Positions 51,765 through 62,358 of a stretch of DNA of 64,000 nucleotides are shown here, in pieces. The DNA comes from Rhabdophis nuchalis (Eukaryota; Chordata; Lepidosauria; Squamata; Natricidae): assembly GCA_039707465.1 (NCBI GenBank), contig CM077644.1, forward strand, positions 139,360,962 to 139,424,961, written 5' to 3'. Each line of letters begins with the position of its first letter. Position 1 is the first letter of the stretch. The position numbers were made by a program, and so were the translations under genes. Under the pieces are notes generated by a model. That model worked only from the letters and a program-made list of their open reading frames with translations, was not told the DNA's origin and ran no database searches.

Positions 51765-52044
51765 TTCTGGAGGTAGCTGCGATGAAGCAGAAGCTCGTCT
51801 CCCCAACTGGGAGGGTGGCATCGACCATTAGAGGCTCTTCTTTTTTGTAACTGGTTTCGTAAAAACAAACAAACACTGTTTTCTGCACAAAATAGAAGGC
51901 GATGGAGAGATTAAACTGGATGAATAAACCAGATCCCGCTTTGGACTCTCCCCCATTTATTTCTGCGGACCAGTCTTCCCTCACCCCTTGCTGTACTGTA
52001 AGTGTAAGAGAAAAGGCAGAGAAAGAGCAACGCATCCCACCAAA

Positions 52045-52200
52045 GCAGGGGTCTCCAACCTTGGCAACTTTAAGGCTTGTGGACTTCAATTCCCAGAGTT
52101 CCTCAGCCAGCTGTTCACAAGTCTTAAAGCAGTGTTTCTTCAACCTTGGCAACTTGAAGATGTCCGGACTTCAACTCCCAGAATTCCCCAGCCAGCATTC
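52045..52200. repeat. Two joined partial hAT-like MITEs
   Basis: First 'caggggtctccaaccttgg' to 'cacaagtcttaaag', then 'cagtgtttcttcaaccttgg' to 'cagaattccccagccagc'. They represent two subfamilies end to end, each lacking part of its right arm. They sit just upstream of the NOP2 promoter. Confidence 0.7.
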
Positions 52201-52239
52201 GCACTCACAAACTATGAATCAAAGAAAGCGGCAACCAAC

Positions 52240-52397
52240 TAACCAATCACAAGGCCGCAGAAGTAAGCGGAGGCGGGAGAAAAGAACGGCCAATGCAGCT
52301 TGCCCGAAAACGGAAGGAAGTCGGGATGTTCACGGAGGGGGCGGAGCTTACCCACGTGTCCCACTCCACGCCAAAGCGGAGGCCTTCTCGGTAAACC
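52240..52397 (+). promoter_or_regulatory. NOP2: NOP2 promoter
   Basis: CCAAT boxes at 52243-52247 and 52290-52294, a GC box (GGGGCGGAG, 52337-52346), an ETS-like cggaagg near 52312 and a perfect E-box CACGTG at 52353-52358 precede the ATG at 52398 in CpG-rich DNA. An E-box fits the known control of NOP2 by MYC-type factors; the link here is inferred. Confidence 0.65.
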
Positions 52398-55300
52398 ATG
52401 GGGCGCAAGTTGGACCCGACCCGGCAGGTAAAGCGGGGGCCAGGTCGGAAGGCCCGCAAGCAGCGTGGGGCGGAGGAGGAGCTCGCCCGCTTTTTGCCGC
52501 CCGGTAAGTCCCTCTGCCAGAATTTCGTGCCGGTGGACAACGTAGGCATTAGCCTAGGATGGTTAAAAACGATTTAGTCTGGTGGCACCTTTTCCGACTA
52601 ACCCATTTTATTCGAAGGCATCAGCTTTCGTGACATGCGATTCATCTTTCCCATGAATGAAGTGGCTGGACTCATATAGGGTTAGGGTGGGGAATTAGGG
52701 TTAGGGCAGGGGTCTGCAAAGCTGGCTCTTATAAGACTGGTGGACTTCAACTCCCAGAATTCGCCATCCTGGCTGGCTGGGGAATTCTGGGAGTTGAAGT
52801 CCACCAGTCTTAAAAGAGCCAACTTTGCAGACCCCTGGATTAGGTGGAGATCGGCTTGTTATAAAGATGGGGGTTACAGAGAGAGATTACAATCATCTTC
52901 AGAGATTAGCAATTGTATTGGGTTAAATCCCTTTGCGTTTTTTGCAGCCTTCTGAGATAGACTAAACGCCTCTGATATGGAGTCCATAGTGCTCCCTGAG
53001 CTTACTTAATTTTCCTGTGGACATTTCGTTCCCCAACCAGGTAACCTCTTCAAAGCACTTCCCATGTGGTGTATGGTGGCAGCCTGGGTGGTAACCAAAC
53101 TTCCACAAAAAAACCCCAACCAAGCTCAGGAGTAACAAGGACTCCACAATTCAACCCTGAGCTACATAGATCCTTTTCTATTGAAATCCCATAGTTTCCT
53201 AGTGGATGTTGCGTTCAAAGTCCTTTTCAAAAACAATCACTTTGAGATTTGCTGCAGAGTGACCTGGGAGCTGAGATACCCTGATATTAATTTGTCCTTG
53301 TTTTGTGATGTCTAAGAATTTATAGGCACACATTTGAGATCTTGGCTCAAAACAAGGTCAAGGTAAATATTAGGCAGGGCATCTCAGCCCATCTATAGCA
53401 GGTCTCAAAGTTACTGTTTTGAAAAAAGCAAGATTAACGTCGTTGTTTAGAAAAGAAAATGTTGAATTTATATACATCAAATGAGCTTAGCCTTTCTGTG
53501 CATTGGTTGAAGTGAGCTACAACTCACAAAGTTAATTTTTTTCCTAAAATTTATTAGTTGGAAAAACTGCTAGCAAACTCCTGGATTTTCTCTCAGGGCT
53601 GGGCACATAGATGAAACAAAATAGGTTTCAGTTCTTCCCCCTGGCCTCCAGTTTTTAGGAATGAAGATTGAATTGGATTGCTTTTTGGTGGATAGTGCAT
53701 TACAGTACATTGAAGCACAGCCTTTTTTTGCTATGGTGCCATTCCAGCACTCCACCAGCAAGTTGATTTTATGAGCTCTTTTTTCCTGTATTTGATTTAG
53801 GTAATTGAGTATTCAGAATTTTGCCTGTTGGTGTGCTTAGTCAGAAGTCAGGTTCATGTTCCTAATATTGTTCCATACCTGCTAAGGACATAACTTTGTT
53901 CAAATCTGTTATCTCAAGTGCAGGGTTGGCTTTGGGTAGGGCACTACAGTTCAAACACTGTACCGTGCTTCCCTGAAAATAAGACAGGGTCTTATTTTCT
54001 TTTGACCCACAAAATATGGCTCAGGCCTTATTATCAGGGGAGGGCTTATTGTTTGGGGTTACCGGGTGGCTGCTCTCTTACGAGCAGGCTCCCGAAGAGC
54101 CGGGCACAACCCCAGGGTCGAACGGCTGTGTTGCCATGAAGTGACCACGCTCATGAGCAGCCACCTGACAAACCCCCTTTCCAGCCGGGCACAGCGCCAT
54201 TCACTGACCTAGGGGTATCACCAAGCCGCATGAGCGTCTGTTTGCTCCCCCCCACCTCTGGCTTGGCGCCTTTGGAATGCCCCTAGGTCAGTGAATGGGG
54301 CTCTACATGCCTGGAGAGGGAGGTTGCGCAAGCGGCTGTTCCGCTCCCTGATCGCGCGTCTCCCAGCCTCATGATGCTTTTGCCCAACTCTCCCTGAAGA
54401 GCCAGGGCACCTCCGCTGCCGCCGCCATCCCAGCATGGCTTTTCCTGCGGCTTCCAAACCATGGAGGTAGGATGCCGAGTCTTCCGGCAATGGCCGCTCT
54501 GGGAATACGCTCTATGATTGTGGGCCATCTGCCGGCAGAACGTACTCCCAGAGCGTACTTATTTTCAGGACATGTCATATTTTTGGGAAAACACTTGGTA
54601 TTTCATGTAACTAAGCAATGTCTCTGCTTTCCTTTTAAGGCTAGTTGTAAGAATTCTAAGGCTGCTTGTAGTACAGTACTTGAAAACATTTGTTGACATA
54701 TTTCTATTGAGAATGAGATAAACTTCTTGCTTGCTTTCTTTGTATTTGTGTGGAACCAGAATTCTCTTGAACAAAAGTGCCAATTTTTGTTAATGTAAAA
54801 ACAGGCCATTCAAAAAGTTATGAGGGAAAGTGTTTTCTGTTGTATGTCTGCATATTTAATGTTGTGCTGGGAAGGGAAGAGATATGGAAATCAAACTGTT
54901 ATTTACTAAAAACATGTATCTTACCAAATCAGTAGCAAGATACTTCATTTTCTTGCTGTAAACTAGGAGATATTATTTGATGCACATTTTTTTCTTCATA
55001 AAAATCAGTTTTCAGTATTTAATCAATTACATGACAACCGCACTAAACGCAAATGCCATATACCGTATTTTTCGGAGTATAAGATGCACCTTTTTTCCTG
55101 GGTGCGTCTTATACATTGAATTCAGCATTTTTTGCTTGCTGAAACCCTGCCCCTTCATCAAAATGGCCACGCGCATACCCTTATGGAGGCTTTCAGAGAG
55201 CTCCTGGGGGCTGGGGAGGGCAGAAATGAGCAAAAAACAGGGCATTTTGCCCCCCCCCTCCAGCCCCCAGCAGCACTCTATAAGCCTCCATAAGACTATG

Positions 55301-56782
55301 CATGCAATTTATTTGACCAAAAAACGGCCAGTTTTCACAAAAAAACGGGCTGGTTTTTTTTCTCCCCCCCCCCCCCACCCAGGAGCACTCTGCAAGCCCT
55401 CCCCCCCAAGCTAGTCATGCTTTTTATTTGGAAAAAGTGGGCCTGGTTTCATGAAAAACGGGCCGTTTGGGGGAGGTTTGCACAGTGCAAAAAGGTTTTC
55501 CCTCCCCTTTTGGAGAGCTGTTTAGTTAGAGTGATTGATGAGAATTACGTTGGTCAAGTACTGTGCCTGCAGAAACAAAGATTTGTTCCAAAGGTGGTCA
55601 GTGATTTCCTTCTCCAGCACATGGGTAAATACACCTGGAAACATCTACCTACCTATCTACTCTCTCCCTCCCTCTCTCCCTACCTATCTACTGTATTTCT
55701 ATCTCTCTCTCTCTATTTCTCTCTCTCTATCCCTCTACCTACCTATCTACACTCTCTCTTCCTACCTATCTACTGTATTTCTTCCCCCACTCCTCTATAT
55801 ACCTACCTACCTACTCTCTCTCTCTCCCTATCTTATCTACTGTATCCCCCCTTCTATATACCTACCTACCTACTCTCTCTCCCTACCTACCTACTGTATC
55901 CCCCCCTCTATATACCTACCTACCTTTTCTCTCTCTCTCTCTCCCTCTCTATCCCTCTATCTACCTACCTACTTTTTAAAAAAAATTGCCTCTTCAAAAC
56001 CTGGGTGCGTCTTATATTCCGGTGCATCTTATACTCCGAAAAATACGGAAGCCTTCATTATGAAAGTTCCCAATATTTTGAATAGAAATCATCTCAGAGA
56101 AGACTCTGGGACTTTTGCAGATATTTTCAATTTTATGTGGCGGACTTGAGGCAATAGGACCTTTTGGTTCTATTTTTCCATAGATGTGCATTTTGTAGTT
56201 TGACAATTTTTTAAAAAAAGTTTGCTGTTTTTGGCATTAAAAGTCTCACTTCATTGTTCTATCAAATTAATATTTGTTTATATCAGCTTTCCCATAAGAT
56301 CTGAAAACTTTGTGGGTTGTAGATTATCTACAAAAGTTTATAATCTGAGAGATTTATTGGTCTTTAAATGTCATGAAGGTTTTTGTATTTCTTACAAAGA
56401 TTTTCCCTTCTTGAAATGTTGTGATTTGGTTTTTTTTCTCCCAGCACTTGATGACAATGCGGCAAAACTTTCCAGTCATGCCCGAAGAAGGTTAGTTTAC
56501 ATTAAAACCTATTTCACAGTGTCTTTTTTAATATGCCTGCCTTTTGGTAAAATATTTTCAGTTGATAATTGGATTTATTATACTGGTAATTCTTAGTATT
56601 TTTAAATTACCATATTGTGCATTGATATCCATAGGCTGTGATGGCGAACCTATGGCAGGCATGCCTGAAGTGGCACATGGAGCCATGTTGCCTGGAATGC
56701 GCAGCACCGCCCATTCCTCTTCCGGGTTTCTGATGCGCATGCAACTATCAGCTGGCCTTTGTATGTGCGGCAGTGCCGGAAA

Positions 56783-56828
<46 letters not shown>

Positions 56829-59800
56829 TGAGTTCCCTCCCCCATGCCCCCATTCTGCTGAAGCAGGTAGACTGACCAGCACAGACACTCTTTAACGGGC
56901 GACCATCCCAGCATTCCATATCCAGCTCTTTGACAAATCTTAACGGCTTCTACAGCTGGCTGGTTTAATCAAATTCTGGCCTTTCAAGACCATGTTGATG
57001 TGAGCCAGGAGCCAGGTTAGTTTACTTTGCTCCGCCCACTTCCTCAGCACAGGGAAGGAGGCTTTTTTCTAGGCGGGACAAAAGCCTTCTTCACATGAAA
57101 GTGTGGAATATCATAAAATGCAGTATGAAGGGTTTCATCAACCCTGAGGTGCATTTGGTTGTAGCCAAAAGAACCCCCAATGTAAGAAGATACTAAGATA
57201 CTTTGAAGATATTAAAACATGTAAATATTTACAATTTAGTGCACAACATCTAACACTTATTGCTAGGGCATTTTCAATGAGATATCATTTAGAATTGTTT
57301 TTTTAATGCTAAGTTTAAATCCCGATGTTAGTTGTCCCTGAATCATAGTTCCTATTTTTCCTAAAGTGTGTAGATCTCTTTGCACTTCTACCATCAGGCA
57401 GGCGATATCAAAGTATAGCTAGCCGAACAAACAGGTTTAAAGATAGCTTCTATCCTTGGGCTGTGGATAGCTTCTATCCTTAACCGCAATCACTCCATGC
57501 ACATGCTAGTTTTTTGTTTTTTCTTTTCTCTCTTTTTTTTGTTTCTATTATAATTTTACACCAGTGAAGTTAAAACCAATTTCATTCTAATTTTAGTACA
57601 ATGACTAAAGATTATTATTATTATTATTAGATTAGCATTTGAAATTAATGCTAAGTTACTACATACTTAGCAGCACATCCTCTAGCTATCAGGTAGTGAT
57701 TGATCAGTGCTTAGAGCAAACCATAAGATTAAATGTGATCTTTTATGCCAGGGGTGTCAAATTGCGGTGTCACATGACATATCATGGCTTTTTCCCCCTT
57801 TGCTAAAATGGGGGTGGACATGGCTAGCGTGTGTTACAAGTTTGACACCCCTGTTTTATGCTATTCAATTTTATATAGTTTTGTGATACATGTATCTGCA
57901 GTTTAACAGGGGCTTTTGTAGTTTTACAGGTAACTTCGACATTATTAGGAAAGCATATTATATATAAGCTGTGATATAAGGGTTGAATGAAAAGTAATGC
58001 CTTCATCTCTATAACTTTACATGGGAGTATTTTAATAAAGGAAGCAGGAAAATAATCTTTGCAATCTTTAGGGGTTTTTGTCATCTATTTTTATTTCTGC
58101 TTTTAATTACCATTTGCTGCACATTTCTCTTCCTATGAAATGTGACAGCCATTTGTCTTTGAATCATCTATTGTCCTTAATCAACTTCACCTTTATTAAC
58201 TTTTTCATGTGAAACTCATCAGTTCCTTCCACAAGTTGTCTCCTTTGTTCTTGATCACACAAATCAGTTCTTATTGGTTCACCATGTTTATATTTTTGGT
58301 CAGGTAAAGTATTATGGACAAGCTTCTTAAAACTGTCAGGAAAGAGCTCCATACTTTGTCTCTTCAACCAGGTCCTGACAGTCCTTTCCACCTCTTTTGA
58401 GTCAAACAGATATCCACCAAGGTATTCCTTTAATTTTGGGAAAAGGTGGAAGTCACATGTGCTAGTCTAGTCTGTACAGCTGATGAAGTAAGATGGTCAG
58501 ATTTAATTTTGCCATTGCCTCTTGGGTGGCTTATGAGGTCTAAGGTTTATGTTGCAGCAAAATATCCTTTTTCTGCTTACAAATTATGCTTAATTGTTAT
58601 TTCAAAGTTTTCAGTATTGCAACTTGGCATTCTAGTTGATAGTAGCGCAAAGTTCAAGGAAATAAAAGTGATTATCATCAGAAGCATGAACTTTCCTGCC
58701 AATGCCTGGATTTTGAATTTTTTCCCCTCAGATGAAGCATTTTGACTATATTCATAGACTAATGTTTCATTTCTGGGTCATAATTATGAGCTGGTGTTTC
58801 ATTGCATTCACAGTGCAATGAAGAAATTCTTCATGATGTGACAGCCATTGCAGAAAGAGTCTGCAATTCAGAGTGTGATGAGAATTGCTTGAAAATTTAA
58901 ACTCTTGAAGGTTTCATTTTTCACCAGCACGCAAAGAACCCATCTTGCATCAACCTCCTGATATTGAAAAGCATCATATAATGTGATACAAACCGTCTTG
59001 TGAAATACCAAATTTAGCAGCAACTTCCTTTGAGTGATCTGCCAGCTCACCTTCATCAATTCATCAGCCTTTCTCATGTAAAACCTATTGGTTTCTATCA
59101 CAAACCATCCCTTTTGTTCTTGATCATACAAATCAGGTCTCTTTAGATCACCATCTTTAGATTTTATTTTTGCCATTAATGCACAGTACTCATGCCAGAA
59201 TAGTTATCATGAGAAACAACCTGTATATAGTTGTAGAATTTTAGTTGGAGACTTTTTTGGTAGTCAAAAATTCAATCACGGTGCATTGCACTGTCAAGTA
59301 TTCATTGCAGATTTCCATTTCACAAACCATAGCCACTTAACATTTCCCCACAGCAACTTCCCAACAAATGAAGTGAAAGAATTGATGCTATTTTAAAAAA
59401 ACACATCAGAGATTGCAACACATCAATGCTGCCATCTACTGATGACCTATAATATTGGAGATGTTGCTTTTCATTCAACCCAGTTTTTTAATTATGTTTT
59501 TTAGCAATAGTTGACACAATTTTCCTGGAATAAGTACCTCCATCTATTTATAGTAAATGTGAAGAATTTAAAACGGCAATAAAGGAAGAACCAACATTTT
59601 TTGTTCTCAAACTGTTGTTTTGCTAATTAATCATTTTAAATGTACAGTATTTACTCAAAGTGTTACATCCACGTTCCTGGTTTTTACTGTCTTGGACGTG
59701 GTAGCTTTTTATTCACTTTTCTATTTCATTTTAGAGCTGCAAAAAGACGGGTTAAATCTGAGCAAATGCAGAAGAACAAGAATGCCCCCAATCACCAAAA

Positions 59801-62320
59801 TGTGACAGGTACATTGATAGAATAAAAAATTAATTAATTAAGTTTATTTAGGCAGGTTAGTTGGAGCTGTTATTCTTCAGGATTTACAATTGATGGATAT
59901 AGAGCAGCAATGTGCTTTCCCAACTTTGTATCATCCTAATTCAGGAGACTAGGAAGGATATTCTACGTCAGACACTGGCTAGTATTCAGAAGCTGGGTTC
60001 TAGTGGGACCGTGTAGGCAGAATGGGGATGGGATCTGTCCTTTTCTTCTCCAGGCCAACATCAGCTTATTGTGGTCTGTTCATGTCAGTCCTTGGACCCC
60101 AGGAACTCAAAGGCTTATTCTATGTCATTTTTAAATCTTTTTAGAAAACTTTCCTTTTCCCACCCGATAAGAATAACCGAGTGTTAGATACAAAAAGATT
60201 AACAAACCAATGTTAACAAATTGTATAGTGATCTACATTCTTGGATGTAAGTTTGGTAAATGAAAGCTATTTTTTGTGCCACTTTGGTGCTCCTATTCAT
60301 TTACCACCTGTAAAGATTATTTAGCAATTCTATTCAACTAATCAGAAGAACTTTAGCAAGATTGATCACTTGACATATATAATCTTAGTCCAAATGAAAG
60401 TTCTGTGACATGCATTAAGCAGGGCATAACAGTTGCTAGTGAAAGATGGATCAGGATTCCTCAGTTAAAAGACAAAAATAGGAATGGTTGAGAAGTAGTC
60501 GAATTGGGATTCAGTTACTGCCCTGCTGGCTTTGATTTTGATTTGCTTGGAAATGTGACCACATCACATAGCGATGGCAATCCCAGTATTCTCTGTTGCC
60601 ATCGTTAACTGAATCCCGCTAGTTATTTGGCGAGGACCCAGTTCAATCTATGTCCTGGCTTGGTCCCTCTCAGACCCGAGCTTCAGTAAGATATGGGACA
60701 AAATGTCTCTTCCTCAACTCCCTTCATCTGCCTATGCCCTATGTCCGTGATGGCGAACCACGGCATGGGTGCCCAAAATGGCACCCATGCCATAGGTGCC
60801 TGGCATGCATGAAGTCATCCATTCCTCTTCTGGGTTTCTGGCGTATATGCATGCATGACGATCAGCTGGACTTGAAGACTACCGAGTTGGCACACATGTG
60901 CATGCTGGAAACAGGAAGTTAATTTTCCAGCGCACACATGCCCGCCGAGCAGGTCCCTTTCCAGGTTGCATCACTGACAAACGCGGGCGCCGTCACTTCC
61001 CTATGTCCTCTGCCACACGTCCCCCTTCATCTTTCTCCTGCCTTCTGACAGCACAGCTACCCTGCCTTCATTGGCCCCGCCAACCTCATTTGACTTTCAT
61101 CATCTTTCCCCTTTCATTATTCACCAGCTACATGAGGTGAAGGACTGTGCTCTAAAGAATGCAGACAATTCATTGCAGTTGTTTCACAGTGTTCTATTGT
61201 CCTTCTTGGCAGCTAATAAGAAAACACTCAAAAATGCAAAGAAGGGGAAAAGTTCCCCAGAGGACAACCCAACTAACGGCAGCACTGATGTGGCCATGCA
61301 GCTCGCTTCCCCTGCCTTAAGGAAGAAAAGATCCAGAACCGAAGAGAGTGAAAAAGACAAAGAAGATAGCCTGGCTTTCAGTGATGAAGATGATCTAAGT
61401 GAGGAGGAGATTATGGATGACTATGGAGTTGCTTCCTCTAGTGATGAAGAGGTAATATTTGGCAATAATGCTTTTTGGTGGCTGTTACTCAGATAGATGG
61501 AAATATTCCTTATTTATTAAGGTGAAAGTTTTTGTGTCATTGTTCCTTATTTTAAATTTGTGTCTCTGCTCTGTCTCTTGGGCCATTTTGTCCCTGATTT
61601 AGGATCCCATATTCTGTGTTGGGATGCACTGTAATCTAACATTTCAAAGCAACTGGGCTATCAATACAAACAGAGTATGCTAGGAGACTTGTATGTTTTT
61701 CATTTAACTTAGTTACTAAAACCAACTCTGGGGATCTGCCTGAATGACCAAGAACACCTGAAAGGCTGAAGATGATGTTTGTCTCGTGCCCAGGACTTTG
61801 TTTCTGAGCAGAAACTGTCAATTTTGAGTGTTGTGCAAGAGATATCATGGTGGCTTTCCAAGGGTGGTGGGAAGTTTGTTTTATTTATTTGCCTCCTAGC
61901 TTTTCCAAAGGTTTGCTTTGAGCCTTGCTGATTAATAATGAAAAATAATGGTCACGTAAATCTTGCTCCTTCCTTCCTCTCTACTTCCACCTCCATACAT
62001 TCCCCAGTATTATCGTCCTGGGGGAAAGCTCTTCCACTGAAATAGGATGGTCGTCTGCAACAACCTGAAGTGAAGCTTAATGAAATTATTTTTATAAGGA
62101 TCTCCTACTCCTATTTTGTTATGGGGGTTTTTGTGACTGGTTTCTACTCTGTTCTAGTGTCGTCATTGCAGTTTATAAAAACGTAGCTGCGTTCACAGAA
62201 TGAATACATATTTTATATATTTTTTAAAACCCACAGATAGGATTTTCTAAGGCAATGGTCTCCAAGCTTTCAGGCACCAGGGACTGGATCTGTGGAAAAC
62301 AATTTTCCCACAAACCTGAG

Positions 62321-62358
<38 letters not shown>

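Noticed and set aside
51474..52152. Frames of repeated FLSFFLS or KERK units
   Set aside because: They are translations of the CTTT/CCTT tract inside a MITE.
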